Shown one piece after another: positions 8,170-16,456 of a stretch of 64,000 nucleotides of DNA. The stretch comes from JANRIG01 sp033765235 (lineage in GTDB: Bacteria; Bacteroidota; Bacteroidia; Cytophagales; UBA9547): positions 1 to 64,000 of the forward strand of contig JANRIG010000032.1 in assembly GCA_033765235.1 (NCBI GenBank), read 5' to 3'. Position 1 is the stretch's first letter. Every line of letters begins with the position of its first letter. The position numbers were made by a program, and so were the translations under genes. Under the pieces are notes generated by a model. That model saw only the letters and a list, made by a program, of their open reading frames with translations, had not been told where the DNA came from and did not search any database.

Positions 8170-9147
8170 ATGGCAAAAGTAACGATTGATAATATAGAAA
8201 TAGAAGTACCCGATGGCACAAGCATACTCAATGCAGCCCGCATGATAGGCAAAAATGTGCCACCTGCCATGTGCTACTACTCCAAACTCAAAGACTCAGG
8301 TGGCAAGTGCCGTACCTGTTTGGTAGAAGTGACAAAAGGATCTGAAAAAGACCCACGTCCTATGCCCAAGCTCGTGGCTTCATGCCGTACCAATGTCATG
8401 GATGGTATGGTAGTAGCCAACAGCACCTCAGCCAAAGTAAAAGAAGCCCGCAAAGGTGTGGTAGAATTTTTACTCATCAACCATCCGCTCGACTGCCCTG
8501 TGTGTGACCAAGCCGGTGAGTGCGACCTGCAAAATCTTGGTTATGAGCACGGTGTAGAGGGCACACGCTATGAAGAAGAAAGACGCACATTCGACAAAAT
8601 AGATATAGGCCCATACATACAGCTTCATATGACACGATGTATCATGTGCTTCAGATGTGTGTACACAGCCGACCAGCTTACCAACCGCCGAGTACATGGC
8701 ATCATTAACCGTGGCGACGCTGCCGAAATAAGTACCTACATTACGCAAGCCCTTGACAACGACTTCATTGGCAACGTGATAGATGTGTGCCCGGTGGGTG
8801 CACTTACCGACAAAACTTTCCGTTTCAAAAGCCGTGTATGGTTTACCAAACCAATAGACGCGCATCGCTCATGTGAAAAATGCTCAGGTCAAGTAGTGCT
8901 TTGGATGAAAGATAAAGATGTACTCAGAGTCACAGGTCGAAAAGACACCTATGGAGAGGTAGAAAATTTTATATGCAATACTTGCAGATTTGAAAAAAAG
9001 GAATTGGTTGATTGGCAAATTGAAGGTCCTCGCAAAATAGATAGAGGTAGTGTACAGTCGCAAAATCATTATGTGCTAGGGTATGACAAACCAGTAGTAC
9101 CTGCACAAATAAGCATGAATGCAGCAAATCCTGCTTTTATAGAATGA
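8170..9147 (+). CDS. nuoG: NADH-quinone oxidoreductase subunit G, short Bacteroidota form
   Basis: A 325-residue iron-sulfur subunit of complex I. Visible ligands: a [2Fe-2S] set C35-x11-C47-x2-C50 and C72; the His-ligated [4Fe-4S] set H105-x3-C109-x2-C112-x5-C118 (HPLDCPVCDQAGEC); a further [4Fe-4S] set around CIMCFRC and VCPVGALT; and a possible fourth cluster from CEKC and CNTC. The protein stops after this point, without the long molybdopterin-oxidoreductase-like part seen in the 900-residue E. coli protein; short forms are known in Bacteroidota. No other nuo gene is in the window, which is odd since these genes usually cluster. It is convergent with the next gene, with 16 nt between stops. 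A related formate dehydrogenase or hydrogenase diaphorase subunit is a less likely alternative. Confidence 0.85.
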   Translation: MAKVTIDNIEIEVPDGTSILNAARMIGKNVPPAMCYYSKLKDSGGKCRTCLVEVTKGSEKDPRPMPKLVASCRTNVMDGMVVANSTSAKVKEARKGVVEFLLINHPLDCPVCDQAGECDLQNLGYEHGVEGTRYEEERRTFDKIDIGPYIQLHMTRCIMCFRCVYTADQLTNRRVHGIINRGDAAEISTYITQALDNDFIGNVIDVCPVGALTDKTFRFKSRVWFTKPIDAHRSCEKCSGQVVLWMKDKDVLRVTGRKDTYGEVENFICNTCRFEKKELVDWQIEGPRKIDRGSVQSQNHYVLGYDKPVVPAQISMNAANPAFIE

Positions 9148-9163
9148 TATTTTAAGCATACAA

Positions 9164-9961
9164 TTACAAGCTCGAAGTTTTGCCTCCGTCTACCGCCAAG
9201 TTTACTCCGTTGATATAAGCTGCCATGGGAGTAGCCAAAAATAAGGCTGCATAGGCTATTTCTGACGGAGAGGCAAACCGTTTTACGGGTACTTCATTTT
9301 CCATATTTGCCCTCATCTCTGCTTCTGTCACACCTGCCTCATGTGCTTTGTATGATATAAGGCTCTGTATGCGAGTAGTTTCTGTATAGCCGGGCAGTAT
9401 ATTGTTTACTGTGATGCCATTAGGTGCCAGTTCGATAGAGAGTGTCTTTGCCCAATTTGCCACTGCAGCACGTATGGTATTTGATACTCCCAGCCCTTGT
9501 ATAGGTTGCTTTACAGAGGTAGAAATGATATTGATAATGCGTCCGTAGCCCGCTCTTTTCATAAGTGGTACTACCTCTTGCACCAATATTTGGTTGCACA
9601 CCACATGTTGGTTAAATGCAGCCACATAATCTTCTACATTGGCAAATATTGCCGGACCGGCTATAGGACCTCCTGTATTATTGACTAATATATGTATATC
9701 GCGGTTGTAGTCCACATATTCATGAAGTTGGTTTTTGAGAATATCAGCCTGCCTAAAATCGGCACAAATATAACTATGCAATTGATTATGCGACTTATAC
9801 AACTTAGCTACACACTCTTTGAGCTTATCTTCATCGCGGGCTATCAGTATAAGTTCTGCACCTTGCAATGCCATAAGTTGTGCTGTGGCCCATCCTATGC
9901 CTTGGGTGCTGCCACATACTATGGCTCTCTTGCCTGCCAGTGAAAGGTCTATCATGATCAT
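9164..9961 (-). CDS. Short-chain dehydrogenase/reductase-like protein with altered active site
   Basis: A 265-residue Rossmann-fold protein (266 with the adjacent second Met choice; the second Met of MIMIDLSLAGKRA is also a possible start). The nucleotide-binding motif is GSTQGIG near residue 17, and VLVNNTGGP is the SDR structural motif near residue 90. The C-terminal part (ELAPNGITVNNILPGYT; PSEIAYAALFLATPMAAYINGVNLAVDGG) is FabG-like. The usual catalytic YxxxK is not present: the aligned stretch reads GLGVSNTIRAAVANWAKTL. A subfamily with SNxxRxxV in this place exists among FabG-like proteins, so the reading is probably real rather than an error, but reductase activity cannot be assumed. 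Its start overlaps the end of the DUF4270 gene by 4 nt, suggesting translational coupling. Confidence 0.8.
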   Translation of the reverse strand: MIMIDLSLAGKRAIVCGSTQGIGWATAQLMALQGAELILIARDEDKLKECVAKLYKSHNQLHSYICADFRQADILKNQLHEYVDYNRDIHILVNNTGGPIAGPAIFANVEDYVAAFNQHVVCNQILVQEVVPLMKRAGYGRIINIISTSVKQPIQGLGVSNTIRAAVANWAKTLSIELAPNGITVNNILPGYTETTRIQSLISYKAHEAGVTEAEMRANMENEVPVKRFASPSEIAYAALFLATPMAAYINGVNLAVDGGKTSSL

Positions 9962-11367
9962 TTATATATGCTGTACCAGACTAATAACTTAATATTGCCA
10001 TAGCCGTTGGGAGTATGCTTTATCACAGTGCGGTTCACTTGTGCAAGAGGGTAATTGCGTTGCTGACCATTTTCCTGTACTTCTAATATGTCGTTATCAG
10101 ATACTATCATCAATCCTGAGTTGGATTTCTTGCCGTCTATCACTGCTTGTATATAGGTAGTGATAGGCAGTGTGTACGTATAATCTGATATTCCTACGAA
10201 CATTGGTGAGCTGTTTGCAAATGGGTCGCGTACTTGTGATTGCAAAAGTTGCTTAGAGCCATCATTTCTGGTTTTGATATATTTGGCTTCATTTAGTTCA
10301 TAAGCATATATTTTAGGGCTTGGTGGATATAAAGTGCCCTGATATGCGAGCACATCTGTGCTTATTTTGAGCTCTGCTCTTGTGATTAATATATGACCGT
10401 TTTGATGGTTAGGGCCTTCTACTGAGTCTCTGAATGATAGTAAGTCGCTAAATCCCAAGCGCGTACACAAACCTCCGTAGCTTTGTATATACACATATCC
10501 ATTACTTTGTTCTGAGGGCAGACTGTCATACTGGTTTGCCAGCTTACTCATGGCACTTGCAGTACGATCTTTTTGAATTTGCAAAAATCTTGAATAGGTC
10601 TCTGTGGCTATCGGAAACTCTACTGAGTCTGATACTTTATAATTGTTAAAGGCGTAATAATTATGATATTTGATAATAATAGATGCAGACTCTATCCTGA
10701 GCACGGCAGTATTGGAGCCCGATGATATGAATGCCAATCCTGCAAATTTTTCTTGAAATACAGCATTGCTTGTCAAATATTCTGCTGATTTTATTATCAA
10801 TTCGTTGCCTATGGTATCGTTGGCGAATGTATAGCGTGTGTTTTTGCCAACTTTGAGCAAAAGGGTGGCCAATGGGTCACTATCATAAGGCAGTGTACTA
10901 AAGTTGAAATAGGCAGATGAGGTATTTATCTTCTCTTTTATTCGGTGTACTGTTACTATTTGTGTCTCAGATTTTTTGCCGTAGGCATAGCCTGAGGCAG
11001 TATTGCTAGACATGGTAATGTTTAGTACCACGCTATCTATCTTTGGGTTTGGTCCAAAAGTATTGCCACCAAGCAGTTTGTCGAGATTTGCAGGTCTGTT
11101 AAATTGCGCAAAACAATTAACCAACATTGTACCAAAAATGGGGTCTGTGTACCTGCCTACTAAGAGAGTAGTGGTGTTATTTGTAACCACACTATCGTAT
11201 AATATGGTAGAAGCCGTTATTTTATAATTTCCTTTATAATAACTCCTCGTAATATTTTGAGCAGGTGTTAGGTCAGACGAGATATTGTCAATGTCTCTGT
11301 TGCCACACGATACTATCAACCACGCAAAGCAGTATAGGGCAAAATTACCCCTCAACCAACTCATCAA
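9958..11367 (-). CDS. DUF4270 family lipoprotein
   Basis: A 469-residue predicted outer-membrane or periplasmic lipoprotein. The signal ALYCFAWLIVSCGNRD ends in a lipobox at Cys22. The body contains the DUF4270 hallmark DSVVTNNTTTLLVGRYTDPIFG near residue 60-80 (given here in parts: DSVVTNNTTTLLV, then GRYTDPIFG) and is otherwise beta-rich. The family is common and nearly restricted to Bacteroidota; its function is not established. Its 5' end overlaps the 3' end of the GT5-like gene by 23 nt and its 3' end overlaps the SDR gene by 4 nt, so the three genes form one tight operon. The same DUF4270/GT5 pairing is recurrent in the phylum. Confidence 0.85.
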   Translation of the reverse strand: MMSWLRGNFALYCFAWLIVSCGNRDIDNISSDLTPAQNITRSYYKGNYKITASTILYDSVVTNNTTTLLVGRYTDPIFGTMLVNCFAQFNRPANLDKLLGGNTFGPNPKIDSVVLNITMSSNTASGYAYGKKSETQIVTVHRIKEKINTSSAYFNFSTLPYDSDPLATLLLKVGKNTRYTFANDTIGNELIIKSAEYLTSNAVFQEKFAGLAFISSGSNTAVLRIESASIIIKYHNYYAFNNYKVSDSVEFPIATETYSRFLQIQKDRTASAMSKLANQYDSLPSEQSNGYVYIQSYGGLCTRLGFSDLLSFRDSVEGPNHQNGHILITRAELKISTDVLAYQGTLYPPSPKIYAYELNEAKYIKTRNDGSKQLLQSQVRDPFANSSPMFVGISDYTYTLPITTYIQAVIDGKKSNSGLMIVSDNDILEVQENGQQRNYPLAQVNRTVIKHTPNGYGNIKLLVWYSIYK

Positions 11368-12178
11368 TACCTAACAATTCGTGATAAATGTTATAATAAT
11401 ATTCTATGTTGCCGAGTGCAGGCACGTATTCAAAGTTTTTGCGAGCACCAATTTCGTCAAACAGACTGTCATGCACAGCTGAATATTCTTTTTCGGCCTT
11501 GAAAATAGCATCGGCATGGGTAAGTCCTATTTTTAACAACGATAAGTAATCAATATTGCCGGAGGTAGATAGCATACTATCTTCTAAGTCAGACATTTTG
11601 GCTTTGGTTATGAATGACTTGGTGTCAAATTTATGGCTAAAATGGTTGTTGAATACAGTAAAAATAGTTTTAGCATTTTTGTAAATGGGTTCTTTTTTGT
11701 AATGTGTTCTTATAAATAGTGGTATAAGTGATGAAAGCCAGTCGTTGCAATGAATGATATCCGGTGCCCAACCGAGTTTTTTAACGGTCTCAAGTACTCC
11801 TTTGCAGAAGAATATGAGGCGGTCGTCATTATCTTCAAAAAAATTATTGTCTTTATCAAAAAAGTAGTTTTTGCGATGAAAATAATCATCATTGTCAATA
11901 AAATATACTTGCAACTTGGCCGATGGTATGGAGGCTACTTTGATGATGAGAGGTTTTTCTTCATCGCCCACTGCTATATTTATTCCTGATAGTCTTACCA
12001 CTTCATGAAGTCTGTTTTTGCGCTCGTTGATAGAGCCAAATCGAGGCACGAGTATCCGTATTTCCATGCCTTTTTCTTGCATAGCCTCGGGAAGTTGTCT
12101 TACGTAATCAGCTACATGGGTGATTTCAATAAAGGGATTTATTTCGCTCGAAATATAAAGAACTCTTAGTTTTGACAT
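11345..12178 (-). CDS. Short glycogen/starch synthase-like (GT5 N-terminal domain) protein
   Basis: A 277-residue protein matching only the N-terminal GT5 Rossmann domain of glycogen synthase, about half the length of a full GlgA (about 480). It begins KLRVLYISSEINPF and contains PDIIHCNDWLSSLIPLFI and KTIFTVFNNHF, the places of the family's DWQ/TIHN-like motifs. The ADP-glucose-binding K-x-G-G, normally just after ExxPF, is replaced by EITHVAD, and the C-terminal sugar-nucleotide domain is absent. The frame is clean and the gene overlaps the next by 23 nt, so this looks like a settled short form rather than a recent truncation. It may be a non-catalytic or regulatory relative; annotating it as glgA would overstate the evidence. 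Confidence 0.78.
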   Translation of the reverse strand: MSKLRVLYISSEINPFIEITHVADYVRQLPEAMQEKGMEIRILVPRFGSINERKNRLHEVVRLSGINIAVGDEEKPLIIKVASIPSAKLQVYFIDNDDYFHRKNYFFDKDNNFFEDNDDRLIFFCKGVLETVKKLGWAPDIIHCNDWLSSLIPLFIRTHYKKEPIYKNAKTIFTVFNNHFSHKFDTKSFITKAKMSDLEDSMLSTSGNIDYLSLLKIGLTHADAIFKAEKEYSAVHDSLFDEIGARKNFEYVPALGNIEYYYNIYHELLGIDELVEG

Positions 12179-12207
12179 AATAAACTACTGAATTTAGGTA
12201 TTAATAA

Positions 12208-12216
12208 TTATCCACA
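12208..12216 (+). promoter_or_regulatory. DnaA-box match
   Basis: TTATCCACA, exact consensus, in the gap upstream of the GT5-like gene. Roughly one exact match in the window is expected by chance from base composition, so alone it means little. Confidence 0.25.
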
Positions 12217-12578
12217 TTGCAAAAAATACATTATGCAAATATATTAATTTATTTTCATATAGGCACAATAATAATGTATTATTTTTTTTTGAATGATGAT
12301 TGTTTTGCCTATAATAATACAAAAATATTGGGTAATATTCTGCATTTTACGTTATTATATAGGGATTTGAAGTAAGATTTTAGGTTGTTTTGAGAGATAT
12401 GTAAATTCAATTTGAACTTTGAATATTTGCACTTTATACATAGCTCTTACGCTAGTACCAACTTACTGTGACAGGTGCCTTTAGTGCTTGCGCCGGCACG
12501 GTGTATATGCATATGAAGGTGTGAGCTGATGTGGGGTAATATAAACATTTGCTGTAAGGTGGCAAGGCCATTCAAGTT

Positions 12579-12606
12579 AGTAGTCACTCGGCACAGCCGA
12601 GCTACT
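12579..12606. other. Strong hairpin in the 12.2-12.7 kb gap
   Basis: CTCGGC-ACA-GCCGAG (12587-12601) forms a six-pair stem with a 3-nt loop. It is extended by a second stem AGTAG (12579-12583) with CTACT (12602-12606) across an internal TCA bulge. No U-run follows on either strand, so it does not look like an intrinsic terminator. Confidence 0.5.
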
Positions 12607-12733
12607 GTGAAAGGCTGTAAGTGTCACATTGAACCAGTCAATATATGCAAAGGGATGTGTATGCTTTTACAAGCCTGACATGATAAATTATTAGCACAAT
12701 ATTGCTTTATTCTGCCTTATTTATGAGCAATTA

Positions 12734-13495
12734 TTAAAAATCGTGGTTGCTGTTGGCAGGCACAAGTACAGGTTTCACTATTCCTAAGAAGTGAAGAAAG
12801 CGAATGACCTGATATGTAGGGTCAAATTCAAACCATTTTACGGCAAAATTTACATTTTTTGGCCAGCGGTGGTGGTTGTTTTGAAATAGCTCTCCAAAGC
12901 ACAAGAAGTCCCATACCAATGTGTTGCGCGACTTGTCTGTAGAATCATAATTGCGGTAGCCGTGCACATGCCCGCTCCAGTTTACAATAGCACCGTGAAT
13001 AGGCCCCATAAGAAAGTGAATAGGTAACAAAAAATACAAATACCACATATTTTGAGGTACAAAGTGTACATAATAAAGTACATAAATAGTGCCAAAGAAA
13101 ACACGTGTAAACCATAAGTCGCCCAGTACCTCCATGATATTCCAAGTAGGTATATCTTTGACAAAGCGCTCGTCTGCATTGCGTCTGTGCATTACAAATT
13201 CGCCATAAATATTTTTAGTTTTCCACATCATATCAAATATATTGGTGCTGTGGTGTGGTGAGTGTGGGTCTTTTTCGGTATCGCTGTAGGCATGGTGCAT
13301 GCGGTGCAATATGGAGTATGCGCGAGGCGAGAGATATGATGAACCTTGTGTGATAAACTGAAACAGGAAGAAAAATTTTTCCCAAAACTTGTTCATAGTA
13401 AACATCTTATGTGCAGCATATCTGTGCAGAAAAAACGTTTGGCTGAACAATGACAAGTACCAGTGCAATACAAAGAATAAGATAATAGCAATCAC
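12734..13495 (-). CDS. Acyl-CoA/acyl-lipid desaturase (membrane fatty-acid desaturase)
   Basis: A 253-residue integral-membrane di-iron enzyme that introduces double bonds into fatty acyl chains. The three histidine boxes are present: HRYAAH near residue 24, HRMHH near residue 65 followed by EKDPHSPHHS, and QNNHHRWP near residue 207. Four hydrophobic segments are visible. The length and N-terminus (LHWYLSLFSQTFFLHRYAAH) match the compact Bacteroidota delta-9-type group. The start codon is GTG (13493-13495). The gene is alone on its transcript; a DUF4159 gene lies upstream, about 137 nt away on the same strand. Confidence 0.9.
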   Translation of the reverse strand: MIAIILFFVLHWYLSLFSQTFFLHRYAAHKMFTMNKFWEKFFFLFQFITQGSSYLSPRAYSILHRMHHAYSDTEKDPHSPHHSTNIFDMMWKTKNIYGEFVMHRRNADERFVKDIPTWNIMEVLGDLWFTRVFFGTIYVLYYVHFVPQNMWYLYFLLPIHFLMGPIHGAIVNWSGHVHGYRNYDSTDKSRNTLVWDFLCFGELFQNNHHRWPKNVNFAVKWFEFDPTYQVIRFLHFLGIVKPVLVPANSNHDF

Positions 13496-13632
13496 TTTTG
13501 TTACAATTTAATATTTGAATAATTATACGTGAGAAATGAAATATAGTAATTGATTTGTATGATATTTATCAAATCTTTAATTTTTCGGATGACAAAGTTA
13601 CACTAAAAAACATTTTATACAAAGCATTTTTT

Positions 13633-14286
13633 TTACTTTTCGGATATGAATGCGTAGGTAAGTATGTTTGCACCCATTTTGAGGGCTTGCATTCTTTTTT
13701 CTTCAGGGTCATTGTGTACTGACGCGTCTTCCCAGCCATTGCCCAAATCGCATTCATAGCTGTAGAAGCATACTAATTTGCCTTCGTATATGAGGCCAAA
13801 GCCTTGTGCGGGCTTGCCGTCATGCTCATGTATTTTGGGAAGACCTTTGTCAAAATCATATTTTTGGTGATAAATAGGGTGGTGGTAGGGTATTTCTACA
13901 AAGTTGAGCTCGGGGAATACTTTTCTCATCTCTATTCTTACAAATTTATCGAGCCCGTAGTTATCGTCTATATGCAAAAAGCCACCTGAAGACAGGTATT
14001 TTCTCAAATTTTGAGCTTCGGAAGCAGAAAATGTGACATTGCCATGCCCTGTCATGTGGATAAATGGGTATGAAAAAATATCTCTGCTGCCTGCCTCTAC
14101 TATGTCTTCTTCGGGTACCAAGTTCATATACATTACCTTGTTACAAAATTCTATAAGATTGGGAAGTGATGTTTTGTTGGCATACCAGTCGCCTCCGCCG
14201 CTGTATTTCAACTTGGCTATTTTAGTTTGTGCCATGCTTATTTGGTAAAAGAAGATTAATGGCAAAAATATAAAGCACTTTTTCAT
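13633..14286 (-). CDS. Secreted DUF4159 domain protein
   Basis: A 217-residue protein with a Sec signal peptide (KCFIFLPLIFFYQISMAQ, cleavage after about residue 19). The body is a DUF4159 domain, with flavodoxin/ThuA-like features: KLKYSGGGDWY, PFIHMTGHGNVTFSASEAQ, LRKYLSSGGFLHIDDNYG. The family is often encoded near MoxR/BatA-type genes in Bacteroidota, but none are here. The biochemical role is unknown. It lies about 100 nt downstream of hisIE on the same strand, with no overlap. Confidence 0.85.
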   Translation of the reverse strand: MKKCFIFLPLIFFYQISMAQTKIAKLKYSGGGDWYANKTSLPNLIEFCNKVMYMNLVPEEDIVEAGSRDIFSYPFIHMTGHGNVTFSASEAQNLRKYLSSGGFLHIDDNYGLDKFVRIEMRKVFPELNFVEIPYHHPIYHQKYDFDKGLPKIHEHDGKPAQGFGLIYEGKLVCFYSYECDLGNGWEDASVHNDPEEKRMQALKMGANILTYAFISEK

Positions 14287-14387
14287 TGTTATCTTTTTTT
14301 TGTGAAGGTAAGTATAATTTATTTAATCACAAGGGATTAATATTGTACAGAAGTATTAATTTTTGGGGAGAAATGATACAATATTCG

Positions 14388-14999
14388 TTATTTATGCCTC
14401 TCTTTCAGCATTTTAAGTACATCTGTGAGACCAACTCCTTTGCTCTCGAGCAACACCATGTAGTGAAATAGCAAATCTGCAGCTTCGCCCAAAAACAGGT
14501 CAGCGTTATCATCTTTGGCTTCTATCACGAGCTCCACTGCCTCTTCGCCTACTTTTTGTGCAATTTTATTTATGCCTTTTGCAAAAAGGCTGCTTGTATA
14601 TGACTCATTGGTGGGCTGCAAGTGTCTTTTTTTTATGGTGGCCTGCAATTGCAACAAAAAATTAATATTTTCATTTTCTACTTTTATAGGCTCATTAATT
14701 TCAGACCAACAAGTATCAGCCCCTGTATGGCATGTGGGACCGTGAGGTATGGCTTTTACAAGCAGCGTGTCGCCATCACAGTCTACAGACATAGAGATTA
14801 ATGTGAGATAATGACCACTAGTCTCACCCTTTGTCCAAAGCTGATGCTTGCTTCGGCTATAAAACGTCACTTTATTGGTTTTAATTGTAGTGTTGTATGA
14901 TTCCATATTCATGTAGCCCATCATGAGTACTTTGCCTGTGTCAGCGTCTTGTACAATAGCAGGTACCAATCCGTTGTTTTTATCAAAATCTATCTCCAT
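14388..14999 (-). CDS. hisIE: Bifunctional phosphoribosyl-AMP cyclohydrolase / phosphoribosyl-ATP pyrophosphatase
   Basis: A 203-residue fusion carrying steps two and three of histidine biosynthesis. The N-terminal HisI domain (about 1-105) shows GYMNMESYN, FYSRSKHQLWTKGETSG and the metal-binding DCDGD...GPTCHTGADTCW. The C-terminal HisE domain (about 115-203) shows KGINKIAQKVGEEAVELVIEA and the acidic DLFLGEAADLLFHYMV. Length is normal for HisIE. No other his genes are in the window, although they usually cluster. It is divergent from purB across a 101-nt gap. Confidence 0.95.
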   Translation of the reverse strand: MEIDFDKNNGLVPAIVQDADTGKVLMMGYMNMESYNTTIKTNKVTFYSRSKHQLWTKGETSGHYLTLISMSVDCDGDTLLVKAIPHGPTCHTGADTCWSEINEPIKVENENINFLLQLQATIKKRHLQPTNESYTSSLFAKGINKIAQKVGEEAVELVIEAKDDNADLFLGEAADLLFHYMVLLESKGVGLTDVLKMLKERHK

Positions 15000-15075
15000 A
15001 TCATATTATTTGTGCAAATTTTACGATAATTATTGGTTTGTCTAAATATTAATGTCCTAATCACATCAAATAAGC

Positions 15076-15083
15076 TATTTTTG
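15076..15083 (+). promoter_or_regulatory. Candidate -7 box for purB
   Basis: TATTTTTG fits the Bacteroidota -7 consensus TAnnTTTG, 17 nt before the purB ATG at 15101. The -33 region is poor (AATG at 15051-15054, 21 nt upstream), and TAnnTTTG is common by chance in AT-rich DNA. Confidence 0.3.
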
Positions 15084-15100
15084 TACAAAATTATTGGAAT

Positions 15101-16450
15101 ATGGACTTAAATATACTCACTGCTATATCGCCTGTGGATGGCAGGTACAGAAAATCAACCAAGCGATTGGCACCTTATTTTTCAGAATATGCACTTATCA
15201 AATACCGTGTATATGTAGAAATAAAATATTATTTGGCACTCACAGAGCTGCCTATAGCTCTATTAAATAAGTTGAACAAAAAACAAAAAGCAGATATTTT
15301 GCAAATATTTGAAACATTTGATGAAAAAGAAGCACTAAAAGTAAAAGAACACGAAAAAAAAGTAAATCATGATGTGAAAGCAATAGAATATTATATCAAA
15401 GAACAATTTGAAAAATATCATCTCAGCGATTATGATGAGTATGTACACTTTGGCCTCACCTCGCAAGACATTAACAATACTGCCATACCACTTTTGCTCA
15501 AAGATTGCCTTAATAAAGAGCTTTTGCCCAAATTTACAGAAACTTTAGAGTTGCTTAAAGTACTGGCACATACTTGGGAAGATGTGCCTATGCTGGCACA
15601 TACACATGGGCAACCGGCCTCACCCACCCGTATGGGCAAAGAACTCAAAGTATTTATTGAACGTATCCAAAATCAAATCCTACAATTTGAAAACATACCA
15701 TTTTCAGCAAAATTTGGCGGAGCCACGGGCAATTTCAATGCCCATCATGTAGCATACCCTGATATAGACTGGGTAACATTTGCCAATGAATTTGTAAACA
15801 TTAAGTTACAACTTTCGCGCAACCAATACACTACACAAATAGAACATTATGACAATCTCGGGGCACTTTGCGATGTGTTTAAGAGGATAGCTACCATATT
15901 TATAGACCTCAATAGAGATATATGGGAGTATATTTCTTATGATTATTTTAAACAAAAGGTAAACAAAGACGAGGTAGGCTCATCGGCCATGCCACACAAA
16001 GTAAACCCTATAGACTTCGAAAACTCCGAAGGCAACCTTGGCATTGCTATTGCGCTATTTCAGCACCTTGCTACCAAGCTGCCTATATCGCGCTTGCAGC
16101 GCGACCTCACAGACTCTACTGTGCTACGCAATTTGGGGGTACCTTTTGCTCATTTTTATATAGCTATAGATTCCTTGCACAAAGGATTGACCAAACTTAC
16201 ACTAAACCCAACAGCCATAAACCATGACTTGGAAAATAATTGGGCTGTAGTATCTGAAGCTGTACAAACTATACTAAGGCGCGAAGGATACCCAAATCCT
16301 TATGAAGCACTCAAAAACTTGACACGCACAGGCGAAAAAATAACCCGTGATACATTGCACAAGTTTGTTGACACCTTAAATATAGGTCAAAATATTAAAG
16401 ATGAGCTTAAAGCCATCACCCCATTCAATTATGTAGGTATCGTAAAATAA
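15101..16450 (+). CDS. purB: Adenylosuccinate lyase
   Basis: A 449-residue fumarase/aspartase-superfamily enzyme of purine synthesis, cleaving SAICAR and adenylosuccinate with release of fumarate. Diagnostic features are SPVDGRY near the N-terminus, HFGLTSQDINNTA, AHTHGQPASPTRMGKE, and the flexible signature loop GSSAMPHKVNPIDFENSEGN near residue 295. Length is that of the long E. coli-like PurB group. It is followed after 6 nt by the OstA-like gene, so the two are probably co-transcribed. Confidence 0.96.
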   Translation: MDLNILTAISPVDGRYRKSTKRLAPYFSEYALIKYRVYVEIKYYLALTELPIALLNKLNKKQKADILQIFETFDEKEALKVKEHEKKVNHDVKAIEYYIKEQFEKYHLSDYDEYVHFGLTSQDINNTAIPLLLKDCLNKELLPKFTETLELLKVLAHTWEDVPMLAHTHGQPASPTRMGKELKVFIERIQNQILQFENIPFSAKFGGATGNFNAHHVAYPDIDWVTFANEFVNIKLQLSRNQYTTQIEHYDNLGALCDVFKRIATIFIDLNRDIWEYISYDYFKQKVNKDEVGSSAMPHKVNPIDFENSEGNLGIAIALFQHLATKLPISRLQRDLTDSTVLRNLGVPFAHFYIAIDSLHKGLTKLTLNPTAINHDLENNWAVVSEAVQTILRREGYPNPYEALKNLTRTGEKITRDTLHKFVDTLNIGQNIKDELKAITPFNYVGIVK

Positions 16451-16456
16451 TATTTT

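Larger units (their letters stand above)
12179..12733. other. 555-nt intergenic region with promoter-like, DnaA-box and hairpin sequences
   Basis: No credible gene. The left part is very AT-rich and includes TATATTTG on the minus strand (12243-12236), a fit to the Bacteroidota -7 box, upstream of the GT5-like gene, but no good -33 box. A perfect DnaA-box TTATCCACA lies at 12208-12216. From about 12420 to 12670 the sequence is noticeably richer in G and C than the rest of the gap and contains a strong hairpin at 12579-12606. This part could be a structured RNA or the relic of a lost element; I cannot name it. Confidence 0.5.

Noticed and set aside
8470..8865. 131-codon frame antisense to nuoG
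   Set aside because: Shadow of a clear Fe-S protein gene; the Cys/His-rich look comes from the opposite strand.
12470..12660. tRNA or other standard RNA in the GC-richer island
   Set aside because: No cloverleaf, T-loop or anticodon arrangement could be drawn; kept only as an unexplained structured region.
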